A stretch of 35,147 nt of DNA, from contig JAKAXT010000011.1 of NCBI GenBank assembly GCA_021816425.1, positions 1 through 35,147 on the forward strand. The letters are read 5' to 3'. Made by a program: the position numbers and the translations under genes. The number at the start of each line of letters is the position of its first letter. Positions within the stretch are counted from its first letter, which is position 1. The DNA comes from Pseudomonadota bacterium (lineage in GTDB: Bacteria; Pseudomonadota; Gammaproteobacteria; Acidiferrobacterales; Acidiferrobacteraceae). The notes beneath the pieces were generated by a model. It saw nothing but the letters and a program-made list of their open reading frames with translations, was not told the origin of the DNA and searched no databases. This document shows positions 24,297 to 32,519 of this stretch, in pieces.

Positions 24297-26560
24297 GACA
24301 GCTGCCGCCAGAGCCCGTCACGGCCGCGCAGGAATAGGCCGCCGGCCTCGCCGTCCATCTGAAACAAAAACAGCCATCCGTGCTCCACCACATTACGCAC
24401 GATGTCGTGATGCGCCAGGACATCGTCCATGCGCTCGCGGGGCGCCTCCACGAACGCGCTCAGGCGCATCGGCTCGTGGACCCGGTGCGCTCCGCCGAAA
24501 GGCGGCGGGACCGGAAGACCGCGCCCAGGGTCGCCTTCTGCCCCCTCCAGCACCCCGATGGACCCGCCCCGCATGCTATGCCGGACCCCATTGCCGCCGC
24601 CGTAGCGCTCATGGTCGACCACCGACGCGTAGTAGCGCATGTTCATCCAGTGGGCGGCCATCATGGGCGCGGTCATGATGAACCGCAGGATTCGGGAATC
24701 CTCGTCCCCGCGCCAGTCGTAGTCGTGCAGGGACGCGCGGCCCTCCAAGGCCATCCCCTCGGTACGCGCGCGCGGCGCCGCGATAAAGGCCGCGCTGCCG
24801 ACGGATTCCTGCTCGGCGCAGACCCGCAACCGCTCCTGCGGCCGCCCGCCGCTGGAGCCGCCCGCGCGAGGCGCCGCGAGGACCGGCGCGCAATCGCGCT
24901 CCCTGCGCACCCACAGGCCCGCCTCCTTCAAGACGGCACGGGCATGACGCAGATCCTGGGCGTGCGTCGCCTCCCATTGCGCGGCCTCGAGCAGGGCGGC
25001 CTCGTCGCGCGCCCTGTCGTACCAGGTCGCGAGGAAGCGCGTATCCGCGGGGATCGCAATCCCCTCCTGCGCAAGGCGCGCGCGTACGGCGCGATCGTTC
25101 AGCAGGGCGGCCGCCGTGTGCGCATCCATCGCGCCGATCTGGTCCCAGACGGGTTGCCGACCGGCCCTTGCGCCACGGGGCTCGTGACCCGGTCGCCGGT
25201 CATGCGCGATTAGCAAGACCAGTCGCGCGAAACCCTCCGTGAGCGACATGGCGCGGAGAATGGCCCCGGCCACGGCGCTTCGGTCGGCGTCCGCGAGGGC
25301 GGGCGCCGCCCCGCGGTCCCCGCCCTGCAAGGGCCCATCGGCGGGCGGCGCGGTCTTTAGACCTACATCCAGGGAAGGCTCGAACGGGGCCCGCGCGAGA
25401 GGGAGGCCACAAAAGCCGCTAAACCCGATGGTCTGCGTCCCCGGGGCGACCGCCTCCAGGGCGCGGCGCAGGACCTCGGAGGGGGCGCCCATGCAGAACA
25501 CGGCCTGGAGGGTGGCGCGGCCACTTTCGGCACGGCCGACGGGCCGCTCCACGCATGCGGCGAGATCGGCGATGATGCGTCGCCGATATCCGAGCTCGAG
25601 CGCCGCCTGAAGGACATAGTCGATCTCGGCGTCGGGCGTAGCGCAAGCCGGTGGTGTCGGCGGCAAGGCCGACAGGGCCGTCCGCCAGGCGGCTTCCCGT
25701 CGCGGAATTTTGGCGGCGCGCAAGATGATCAAGTCCCAGGCCAGGCGGATGGCGAGCAGGTCCTCGACGTCGCGGCGCCCATGCCCCGGGCGCGGATGAC
25801 GCGCGCACGTGGCCCACCCGCCGATATCGAGAAGCGCGGCGTGGCAATAGTCGGCGACGTGGGCGTCGGGGATGGCGAGCGCCTTCAGGACGAGCGCGAT
25901 GGATTCCAACGGCTGGCGGGGCAGTCCCGCGACGATGCCCGCCACGCCCTTCAACCCCAGGGTCCGAGGGCTTGCATCCAGCCTCGCGAAGCTGCGCCAT
26001 GCGTCGTAGAGGGGCTCGCTACGCCAGGGCAGCGGCCATGACGCCTGACCGGTATCGAAGTAGGCGGCCGCGAACCGGCTTATGCGCTCGACGCAAAAGG
26101 CGGCCCATGGCCTGGCGGGGTCGGTTTCCTGCAAGACGTGCGACACGAGCGGCACCCGCGGCACGGGGGGCGCGCCATCGCGCGCCAGGAGCTTGGCCAC
26201 ATGCCCCTCGTCGGAGGGCAGGCCATACGCCTTCAAGGCCTCGGCGATGTCGCCGCGCGTGATGCGGCCGGCGGCGATCCGCTCCCGGTAATAGGGGCGC
26301 GGCATGGTGAACGCGGACCCGGCCACGCGCATGAGGGTAAGGCCCGCCCTCTCGAAATCCTGATGACGCAATTCGAAATAGGGGTTGACGGCGACACAGG
26401 CGTCCAGGGCCCAGGCGGGCGCGATCCTGTCGCAGGCCTCGCGCACCGCGGCGCCCCATGCCGCCCGACCGCAGGGGGCCGGGGCCTCGGGCCCCAGGAC
26501 ACGCTGGCCCGCCACGAGCCCCTCCGCGCCTTCCCGGAATGCCCCTAAGATGCCATCCAT
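24293..26560 (-). CDS. DabA (DUF2309) family protein with altered zinc site
   Basis: DabA is the cytoplasmic, carbonic-anhydrase-like subunit of the DabAB dissolved-inorganic-carbon pump. This 755-aa homologue follows the family along its length: AVNPYFELRHQDF early, FCVERISRFAAAYFD, RRDVEDLLAIRLAWDLIIL, then AVFCMGAPSEVLRRALE and TIGFSGFCGLPLARAPF, and the C-terminal RFIMTAPMMAAHWMNMRYY and HSMRGGSIGVLEG. Of the four zinc ligands, C356 remains, the Asp of CxDxR is G358, the histidine (H453, LLIAHD) may remain, and the DCGAC cysteine is absent (WDQIGAM). A WHDTT-like motif is WYDRA. No dabB-like membrane gene is adjacent. It is either inactive as an anhydrase or repurposed. Start at 26560 is supported by GGAGGGGG upstream. 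Confidence 0.8.
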   Translation of the reverse strand: MDGILGAFREGAEGLVAGQRVLGPEAPAPCGRAAWGAAVREACDRIAPAWALDACVAVNPYFELRHQDFERAGLTLMRVAGSAFTMPRPYYRERIAAGRITRGDIAEALKAYGLPSDEGHVAKLLARDGAPPVPRVPLVSHVLQETDPARPWAAFCVERISRFAAAYFDTGQASWPLPWRSEPLYDAWRSFARLDASPRTLGLKGVAGIVAGLPRQPLESIALVLKALAIPDAHVADYCHAALLDIGGWATCARHPRPGHGRRDVEDLLAIRLAWDLIILRAAKIPRREAAWRTALSALPPTPPACATPDAEIDYVLQAALELGYRRRIIADLAACVERPVGRAESGRATLQAVFCMGAPSEVLRRALEAVAPGTQTIGFSGFCGLPLARAPFEPSLDVGLKTAPPADGPLQGGDRGAAPALADADRSAVAGAILRAMSLTEGFARLVLLIAHDRRPGHEPRGARAGRQPVWDQIGAMDAHTAAALLNDRAVRARLAQEGIAIPADTRFLATWYDRARDEAALLEAAQWEATHAQDLRHARAVLKEAGLWVRRERDCAPVLAAPRAGGSSGGRPQERLRVCAEQESVGSAAFIAAPRARTEGMALEGRASLHDYDWRGDEDSRILRFIMTAPMMAAHWMNMRYYASVVDHERYGGGNGVRHSMRGGSIGVLEGAEGDPGRGLPVPPPFGGAHRVHEPMRLSAFVEAPRERMDDVLAHHDIVRNVVEHGWLFLFQMDGEAGGLFLRGRDGLWRQLS

Positions 26561-26754
26561 GGCGCCCCCTCCGCATACGGACGACCCGCCGGCCCCAGGA
26601 CGCGGACCGCAAAGACAGCGAGGCCCACGGACACGCGCGCGCCCATCGACCGCTGCACCGCTTCCGCTCGCGAGATCCTGGTCACGGACTGGCTTCTCCG
26701 GCCGCACCGCCCATCGCGGCAAGGCAGGATATTAACGACCCTCGAGAATAAACG

Positions 26755-26775
26755 ACACTTGATATTAGAAAGTGT
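26755..26775. repeat. Inverted repeat in the DabA-like promoter region
   Basis: ACACTT (26755-26760) and AAGTGT (26770-26775) are perfect inverted 6-mers separated by 9 bp. They overlap the downstream edge of the 25-bp shared element and flank a TAATAT hexamer, so they may be part of the operator. Confidence 0.5.
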
Positions 26776-26795
26776 GAGGATTTACCACGGTTAAT
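26771..26795 (-). promoter_or_regulatory. Shared 25-bp element, copy 1 (upstream of the DabA-like gene)
   Basis: Read on the minus strand, ATTAAC-N-G-N-GGTAAAT-NN-TC-N-CACT. It is identical at 20 of 25 positions to the copy at 28484-28508 and in the same orientation relative to the downstream minus-strand gene. The core is a partial dyad (12 of 16), as expected for a LysR-type site. Confidence 0.6.
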
Positions 26796-26881
26796 TCCCA
26801 GTGACGGCACGCCGGCCCCCCTTGCCCCGCGCGGATCGTGCACCATTCCAAAAGCCTTGCTCCTTCTTGCGGAAACGGCCA

Positions 26882-26898
26882 CGATGCCCGCGGCATCG
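26882..26898 (-). terminator. Hairpin downstream of the aldolase-Dabb gene
   Basis: CGATGCC and GGCATCG form a perfect 7-bp stem with a 3-nt loop, about 70 nt after the stop codon. On the minus strand it is followed by TGGCCGTTT, a poor T-tract, so it could be a weak terminator or an mRNA 3' stabiliser. Confidence 0.4.
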
Positions 26899-26966
26899 CC
26901 GCCGGGCTCGTCTTCGTCTTGCCGGACGGCCCCGGAACGCCCGCGACGGCGTAGGCCCCCCGCCGT

Positions 26967-28220
26967 TCAGCAGATCGCGCTCCCGCGCCCTTCGGCCGGC
27001 GCCACACCGGGCGCCAAGGCCAGGAGCGCGAGGGGCGCCATGCCGGGGATGTGGTCTGCCACGCGGTAGTCGCCTGCGATGCGATCGGAGGCTACGGGCG
27101 CCAGACGGCGCTCCATGTATGCGATGTAGGCCGGGTGCCTGCACAATGCCTCGGCCGCGGCCGCCGAGACCAGCCGCGCCAGTATGCAGTGGCGGTAGCG
27201 GCCGTCGGCATCCACGACGCTTCCGACCTGAACGATCCGCACTCCCGCGATCCCGGACAGCGCCCGCTGCCCCTCGGCCATCAGTGCGCGCAGCGCCTGC
27301 GTATCCAGACGCGGCGCGTTGAAGACGACGACATGCATGATGTTGTTCCAGAGGCCGCACCGGCCGAGCACTTCCGCGGCGCGGCCCGCCGAGCCCCAGG
27401 CGCGCATGCGCGGCTCGAGCCGCGCGGCTATGACCTCGTTCACGCCCTCCTTCAGGGCGCCGTAGGGCGCGTTTCGATCACGCCGTACATTGGCCCGCAG
27501 CCGCTCACCCGCCATGTCGTCCAGGGCCGCTGAACAATGGATCTTGGCGACACCTTGCATGATGAGCCGGCGGCATTGCTCATCGCCAAGGTCGAATCCG
27601 TCACGGACGACCAGCGGTATCCGAAGCGCCGCGTTGATCTCCTTCAGGCGCCGCCAGTCGAGCCGCGACTTACCCGGACCGCGCGCCATTTTGGCCGGGA
27701 CGGCCAGGAAATCCACATTGGTGCGCTCGACGAAACTCCTGGCCTCGGCCACGGTCGTGGGTTGGACCGCACAGAACGCGCCCCCCTCCAGGGCATCGCC
27801 GTCGGCCACATAGGCCAATTCGCCCTCGACGGGCACGCCGCAGGCATGTGCCGCGTCCACCGTGGCGCGCGTGCGGTCGATATGACGCAACAACGACTCT
27901 CGAAGGGCGCTCGCCACGACGCCATTGGCGCCCAGGCGTACGCCGCGCATCGCGGACTTGGCGTCAGTGCCGCGATCGAAGCAGACCGCCACGGGAACGC
28001 TGGCGCGCGCGGCGGCGGCCTCCACCGCCGCCATGAACCAGGCGAACGTCGGACTCTCGAACCACGGCTCGATCATGTTGAGGATGACCGGGGCGCGGGC
28101 CGATTCGGCCGCGGTCAGCACCGCCGGCAGAAAATCCATCTCCGTAAGGTCGAAGGCGCCCACGGCATAACCGTTTTCGTAGGCGTGCCTCAGCATGTCT
28201 TTCATGTCGATCAACGGCAT
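26967..28220 (-). CDS. Class II aldolase-fold protein fused to a Dabb domain, metal histidines replaced
   Basis: A 417-aa protein. Residues 1-285 follow class II (GatY/KbaY-type) fructose/tagatose-bisphosphate aldolases: AVGAFDLTEMDFLPAVLTAA, PVEGEL, SFVERTNVDFLAVPAK, GVAKIH and WGSAGRA. Residues about 294-390 are a Dabb (stress-responsive A/B barrel) domain starting IMHVVVFNAPRLDTQALRAL. All three zinc-binding histidines are changed: DHG is D82-R83-G, the HG of the second site is R180-G, and LHGxSG is V-R206-D-G. The catalytic Asp (D82) remains. Aldol cleavage with a metal is therefore unlikely; a binding or regulatory role, or a new reaction, is possible. Start at 28220 (MPLIDMKDML) follows a G-rich ribosome-binding stretch. 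Divergent from the CbbR-type gene. Confidence 0.78.
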   Translation of the reverse strand: MPLIDMKDMLRHAYENGYAVGAFDLTEMDFLPAVLTAAESARAPVILNMIEPWFESPTFAWFMAAVEAAAARASVPVAVCFDRGTDAKSAMRGVRLGANGVVASALRESLLRHIDRTRATVDAAHACGVPVEGELAYVADGDALEGGAFCAVQPTTVAEARSFVERTNVDFLAVPAKMARGPGKSRLDWRRLKEINAALRIPLVVRDGFDLGDEQCRRLIMQGVAKIHCSAALDDMAGERLRANVRRDRNAPYGALKEGVNEVIAARLEPRMRAWGSAGRAAEVLGRCGLWNNIMHVVVFNAPRLDTQALRALMAEGQRALSGIAGVRIVQVGSVVDADGRYRHCILARLVSAAAAEALCRHPAYIAYMERRLAPVASDRIAGDYRVADHIPGMAPLALLALAPGVAPAEGRGSAIC

Positions 28221-28452
28221 AACAGGCCCCCAAGGGACGGTGACGGCGGCCGGGCCCCGCCGGCGGCGACCGCCGCGCGGGGCCCGGCCCGAAGGGATGC
28301 GAAGACCCGGGTCGGGGCATGAGGCCGCCTGCCGCGCCCGCCCCGTGCGCGGGGAGTCCGGCCGCCGAACGATCCCCTGCGCTTCGATCCATGAACGCGG
28401 GCCGCCGACCACAGGGCCCGCCGTCCGGTTAGGCATGGTCGAATTTAGAGAG

Positions 28453-28458
28453 TAAAAT
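28453..28458 (+). promoter_or_regulatory. Possible -10 of the CbbR-type gene
   Basis: TAAAAT lies in the AT-rich patch between the two divergent genes, about 50 bp before the ATG. No good -35 is seen. Confidence 0.3.
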
Positions 28459-28483
28459 GCTTAAAGGGAACTCAGTCTTCATT

Positions 28484-28508
28484 AGTGCGACCATTTACCG
28501 CCGTTAAT
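28484..28508 (-). promoter_or_regulatory. Shared 25-bp element, copy 2 (upstream of aldolase-Dabb gene, overlapping the cbbR start)
   Basis: Second copy of the element described at 26771-26795. Its end covers the first two bases of the CbbR-type start codon (ATG 28507), so a bound protein would also block that gene, as in classical LysR autorepression. It is about 265 bp upstream of the aldolase-Dabb ATG. Confidence 0.6.
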
Positions 28509-29493
28509 GATCAATCACTGGACGTTACAGCAACTTCGGCTTTTCGAGGCGGTCGCGCGCCATCGCAGCTACACGCGCGCGGCCGAAGAGCTGTGTCTGA
28601 CGCAGCCTGCGGTGCACATCCAGGTGCGGCGGCTCGAGGAGATCGTGGGGCTGCCGTTGATCGAGCGGGTCGGAAAAAAGCTGCTGCTGACACGCGCGGG
28701 CGAAGAGGTCTACACCGCCACGGTCGCGGTGATGAACCAGCTGCGCGCGCTGACCGGCGAGATCGCGGACATGAAGGGCAAGGTGGCGGGCCCCCTGAAG
28801 ATGGCGGTGGTCACCTCCGCCAAATTCTTCATGCCGCATTTTCTCGGGCTTTTCGTGCACGAATACCCGGAGGTGGCGCCCCAGCTCACCGTGACGAATC
28901 GGGCGCGGGTCCTGGAGCGGCTGGCCGAAAACGTCGACGACTTCGTCATCATGGGCCAGATCCCGAACGACATGGACCTTACGGTCCGGCCGTTCATGGA
29001 CAATCTGCTGGTGGTCGTGGCGCACCCGGACCACCCCATGGCGGGCCGGACCGACATCCCCCTGGAGGAGATCGTCCGCGAACGCTTTTTGCTGCGCGAG
29101 GTCGGCTCCGGCACACGCAGCTCGGCGGCCCAGGTGTTCGCCGAACACGGGTTCGAGGTGGAGCCGTACATGGAGCTCGGCTCGAGCGAGGCCATAAAGC
29201 AGGCGATCATGGCCGACCTCGGGATCTCGGTGCTGGCCCTGAGCAGCCTGGAGCTCGAGCTCGAAGCCAGGCGCGTCGTCATCCTGGATGTCGCGGGCTT
29301 TCCCCTGCACCGCACGTGGTATGCCGTCCACCTGCAAGGCAAGCACCTGGGCCTCACGGCCAGCGTGTTCCTGGACTTCCTGGTCAAGGAAGGCGCGGAC
29401 CTCGGTATCCGCAAGGGGTGGGTGGCCGAACTGCACCCGAGCCAACGTCCACGCACCCCCCGGAAACGGCTCGGGAAGACGCGCGCCACCTGA
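28507..29493 (+). CDS. cbbR: CbbR-type LysR family regulator
   Basis: A 328-aa LysR-type transcription factor. The N-terminal winged helix-turn-helix (5-65) reads WTLQQLRLFEAVARHRSYTR, then AAEELCLTQPAVHIQVRRLE and EIVGLPLIERVGKKLLLTRA. This is close to CbbR, the regulator of Calvin-cycle operons. The effector domain (about 92-300) includes GPLKMAVVTSAKFFMPHFL and VGSGTRSSAAQVFAEHGFEV as in CbbR. A basic tail follows. No RuBisCO gene is in the window; the regulated genes are more likely the divergent aldolase-Dabb gene and, through the shared element, the DabA-like gene. The ATG has no clear Shine-Dalgarno sequence. Confidence 0.85.
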   Translation: MINHWTLQQLRLFEAVARHRSYTRAAEELCLTQPAVHIQVRRLEEIVGLPLIERVGKKLLLTRAGEEVYTATVAVMNQLRALTGEIADMKGKVAGPLKMAVVTSAKFFMPHFLGLFVHEYPEVAPQLTVTNRARVLERLAENVDDFVIMGQIPNDMDLTVRPFMDNLLVVVAHPDHPMAGRTDIPLEEIVRERFLLREVGSGTRSSAAQVFAEHGFEVEPYMELGSSEAIKQAIMADLGISVLALSSLELELEARRVVILDVAGFPLHRTWYAVHLQGKHLGLTASVFLDFLVKEGADLGIRKGWVAELHPSQRPRTPRKRLGKTRAT

Positions 29494-29535
29494 CGCGAGG
29501 TCGCGGGCGCAAATGACGCGGGAGGCCCGCGGGCC

Positions 29536-30627
29536 CTAGCCCGCGCCCCGTTCCGGCCATTTCTGCCGCTTCTTTAGAATGGCCTCCACCAGATCGATGG
29601 CGCGTTCGAAGCTCGTCGCCACATGCCGGAAACGAATGCGCGCGCCAGGCCCGAGCATGCTCTGAAACCGCGGCCCGACCCGCTCGTCGGGGTCGTAGAC
29701 GCGAAACATCTCCAGGGGATAGTCTCCGACCGAACCGAGGGCATAGAGGTAGCGGAAGAACAGGTCCGACTCCGGCAACGAGTAGCCGATCACGAAAATG
29801 TGCTGGGCATCCGAGAGTTCCTGGGCCGCCTGCGCCCATACCCTCGTGAACTGGCTCTGATAGCCGTACTTGTTCCATGTCGGCGGGACGATCACGGGAT
29901 GTTCGCCCGATGGACGATCGAGGATGTGGGGCGTGGTGCAGAGCCGGGATACCCCGCCTGCCGGCCTTCGAAAGACGACGTCCGCGGACTCCTCCATCAG
30001 GCGATCCATCCTCCAGGGCACGACCTCGCCGCTCGCCCCTGCCACCCAGTTCAGGGATCCATGCAGCTTCAAGAGCGAAAGGCCGGCGGGCGGATCGGAA
30101 TCATCGAGGCAGTAACGCACCGGAATGCCGCCGCGATACAGGGCATAATCCAGCGCGAGATCGTAATTGAACGTAAGGATGGCGTGCCGGTAGGGTGGCG
30201 ACGCCGCCTGGCTCTCACGCAGCAGCTCGACGAATCTGGGATAGGGATCGGGCGCCGCCGGCAGCTCTCCCGCCCGTCCCTCGTTGAAGTTCAGCGTCGA
30301 CTCCAGGGTGTAGGCGATGACCGTCTTCAAGGCCGCGATCAAGGCATCGATCTCATCCACCCCATAGCCCGGCATCCTGCCGAGCAGCCTTGCCATCTCG
30401 AAGGCCGCGAACACGCTCTCGACATTGGTGATGTCCAGGTCCTGCGCCTTCGAATGCACGGCCTGGAGTTTGCCGATCGCCTCGAACACCCTCGCGAAAT
30501 CGCCCGCGCGACCCTGTACGGCCCCCGTGAACAGCAGCCTGCGCGCCTTGTCCAGGAAATTGCTCATGACCGGGGCGCCGCCCTGCTGCGATGCCCCTGC
30601 TCCCAGAATGAAAACGACATCAGCCAC
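29536..30627 (-). CDS. Stand-alone SIR2-domain protein (SIR2-like NAD-binding)
   Basis: A 363-aa soluble protein with a SIR2-like Rossmann domain through most of its length. It has the NAD loop FILGAGAS (6-13), TFNYD with N154, KLHGSLNW with H189, and the C-terminal IGYSLPESDLFFRYL. These are the NAD-site residues conserved in SIR2 proteins of bacterial defence systems, many of which hydrolyse NAD+ on phage infection. Here there is no obvious partner (no AGO, TIR, HerA or Thoeris-like gene) and the remaining sequence shows no extra domain. Start is GTG at 30627 with GGAGG 6 bases upstream. It converges on the CbbR-type gene with a gap of about 40 bp. Function as an NADase or deacylase is not decided by sequence. 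Confidence 0.8.
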   Translation of the reverse strand: MADVVFILGAGASQQGGAPVMSNFLDKARRLLFTGAVQGRAGDFARVFEAIGKLQAVHSKAQDLDITNVESVFAAFEMARLLGRMPGYGVDEIDALIAALKTVIAYTLESTLNFNEGRAGELPAAPDPYPRFVELLRESQAASPPYRHAILTFNYDLALDYALYRGGIPVRYCLDDSDPPAGLSLLKLHGSLNWVAGASGEVVPWRMDRLMEESADVVFRRPAGGVSRLCTTPHILDRPSGEHPVIVPPTWNKYGYQSQFTRVWAQAAQELSDAQHIFVIGYSLPESDLFFRYLYALGSVGDYPLEMFRVYDPDERVGPRFQSMLGPGARIRFRHVATSFERAIDLVEAILKKRQKWPERGAG

Positions 30628-30963
30628 TCGTGACCTCCGCGTCCGCGCCTGAAGTACCCCGTCCGTAACGCCTTACGCTACTACGAAACCCCCGTCGTGA
30701 TCCACATGCGCGCGCCCATTTCCTGGGGCGGTCCGGCCGTGTTGTGCTTAGACGCCGCCACGGAACGTATGTTCGATCGGCCTTGCGCGAGCCTTCAGCG
30801 GCTTGCGCTATTCACTTTGGTAAAGTCTCGCCATTGTGATTATTAAGTGTTCCTCCCGACGCCGCCTCCGTTACATTACCTTCCACGAACGTCGTCGCAA
30901 CGACGGCAATGCCCGTGGCCGCGCTGGCGCGCCGGGGTCTGGGCATGACAAATCGGAGGCTTT
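30628..30963. other. Region between the SIR2 gene and the GTPase/Roadblock operon
   Basis: About 335 bp. The AT-richer part at 30810-30850 carries ACTTT-GGT-AAAGT (30814-30826) and TTGGTA, 17 bp, TTATTA as a weak promoter for the plus-strand operon. No gene seen. Confidence 0.45.
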
Positions 30964-31923
30964 GTGGATCTTACGAAACGCGCCGTGACCTACGGCTTTC
31001 ATGGGGTGACCGAGACGGAAAGCGCCCTGCTTCAGGGGATGATCGGGCGGATCGCCCGGCGCCTGCCGGGTCCCGTGGCCCACGTGAGCGCCCACGAAGC
31101 GCAGCTCGTGTTTTCGGACGGCTCCGCACCCGCTTTGGAGGGGACCTGTGCGCAACTCGTGCGCCTGGTCCGGGATGCGGAGGCGCGGGAGTTCCCGGGG
31201 TCGTTGCGCATGCCGCCGCACGTCACCGATGTTTTCGAACTATTTACGGATTTCATCAAGCGTGATGCCGATGAGCGCGCCCGATGTGGCGTCATGCGAT
31301 CACTGATCCGTTCGCTGCACGATCTGTTCCGGACCCGCGGCGCGCCGCACGCCCTCGTCGATGGGGATGAAGAGGGCGCGCGCCTGATCCTCTACCCGGC
31401 CGACCGGCAGTTTTCATGGGCCGGCGCCCAAGGCTCGCGGCCTCTGTCCGAAATGTTTCAGTCGCAGAGGATCCCGCGGCTCGGGCTGCGTCCATGGGAC
31501 GCCGCGGAGCCGGGCGCGCGCGGGAAGCGGCACGGCATCGAACCGCTGTTCTGGCACATGGGTCTTGCGCACGGGCGCTGCGGGCTTCTGCCGTGGGTTG
31601 GGCGCGACGACGTGCTCAGGATGCGCGCGTGGCCTTATCTCGCCGGACAGGGGCCGGGGGCCGCCCTGCGGCTTGCCACCGTCCTGCGCGCGCGACCGCG
31701 CAGCGTGGCGGGTCTGGCGGAGGCCGCGCGCGTCCCCGAGACCGATGCCGTGGCCTTCGCCAATGCCGCGCTGCTATGTGGGTTCGTGGTATCCGCCGCG
31801 GCCGCGGACGCGCAGGGGCTGGTGCCGGCGCCGGAGGTCCGAAGCGCGGGCATGAAGGTCCCGGGATTCGAGCGACTGCCGGGAATCCTGGGCGCCATCC
31901 GCGACGTCCTGGGGATGCGTTCG
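30964..31923 (+). CDS. Unrecognised protein, first gene of the GTPase/Roadblock operon
   Basis: A 320-aa soluble protein that I cannot assign; the TGA stop codon ends at 31926. The N-terminal half includes MPPHVTDVFELFTDFIKRDA and AARC-poor, acidic segments. The C-terminal part (about 220-285), AWPYLAGQGPGAALRLATVL followed by RPRSVAGLAEAARVPETDAV and AFANAALLCGFV, looks like a winged-helix domain often seen next to small GTPase/Roadblock genes. The GTG start is fixed by CGGAGG 6 bases upstream. Its stop overlaps the GTPase start in a GTGA, so it is translationally coupled to it. It may be the output or adaptor of the GTPase switch, which is inference. Confidence 0.65.
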
Positions 31924-32519
31924 TGAACGGCGAACTCAAGCTCTTGTTTGCGGGCGCGATGGGCGCCGGGAAGACCACCGCCATACGGGCGATCAGCGAG
32001 ATCCCGCCGATAAGCACCGAGGCCTCCAACAGCGATCATGCGGAATGCCCCAAGGACGAGACGACCGTGGCGATGGACTATGGCGAGATCACGCTCGCGA
32101 CCGGGGAGAAGCTGCGGCTCTACGGGGCCCCGGGCCAGCCGCGCTTTCAGTTCATGTGGCCCATCCTCGCCGCCGGGGCGCTCGGCGCGGTGGTCCTGAT
32201 CGACAATTCGCGTCCCGACCCTCTGGGGGATCTCGAGCTCTACGTAGACGCCTTTCGTGCGCTTGCCGAGGCCGGCGCGGCGGTCGTGGGGGTGGGGCGC
32301 ATGGACAGCTTTCCCCAGCCTACGCTCGAGGCCTATGTCGAACGTTTGGCAACGCTCGACGTCGTGGTGCCCGTGATGCCCGCCGACGTCCGTCGACGCG
32401 ATGACGTCCTCGGGATACTCGAGACACTGCTGCTGCAGATCGAGGCGACATGGGCCTATGACGAGGCCATGGGCGGCACGGGAGATCCCGTCCACCAGTC
32501 GTCGCGGGTGGCCCCATGA
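31923..32519 (+). CDS. Small Ras-like (MglA/Arf-type) GTPase
   Basis: A 198-aa P-loop GTPase. It has the Walker A motif GAMGAGKT at 11-18, a threonine-containing switch I region (DETTVAMDYGE), and GAPGQPRFQFMW at 68-79 in place of the usual DxxGQ switch II. G4 is GRMD (125-128) rather than NKxD. Such noncanonical motifs are common in bacterial GTPases that work with Roadblock/LC7 proteins, as in MglA-MglB or streptomycete conservons. Start GTG 31923 overlaps the previous stop (GTGA), and the stop overlaps the next ATG (ATGA). It should act as a cytoplasmic switch whose GTP state is controlled by the downstream Roadblock proteins. Confidence 0.85.
   Translation: MNGELKLLFAGAMGAGKTTAIRAISEIPPISTEASNSDHAECPKDETTVAMDYGEITLATGEKLRLYGAPGQPRFQFMWPILAAGALGAVVLIDNSRPDPLGDLELYVDAFRALAEAGAAVVGVGRMDSFPQPTLEAYVERLATLDVVVPVMPADVRRRDDVLGILETLLLQIEATWAYDEAMGGTGDPVHQSSRVAP

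Larger units (their letters stand above)
26561..26966. other. Regulatory region upstream of the DabA-like gene
   Basis: About 400 bp with no credible gene. It contains a perfect short hairpin (26882-26898) after the aldolase-Dabb gene, an inverted repeat at 26755-26775, a TAATAT -10-like hexamer read on the minus strand, and one copy of the shared 25-bp element (26771-26795). The local AT-rich patch at 26730-26800 marks the probable promoter. Confidence 0.6.

Noticed and set aside
26765-27007. 80-codon minus-strand frame overlapping the shared 25-bp element
   Set aside because: No motif or ribosome binding site; it covers the promoter region of the DabA-like gene.
26967-28220. Calling this gene a functional fructose-bisphosphate aldolase (fbaA/cbbA)
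   Set aside because: All three zinc-binding histidines are arginines and a Dabb domain is fused, so the standard enzyme name would mislead.
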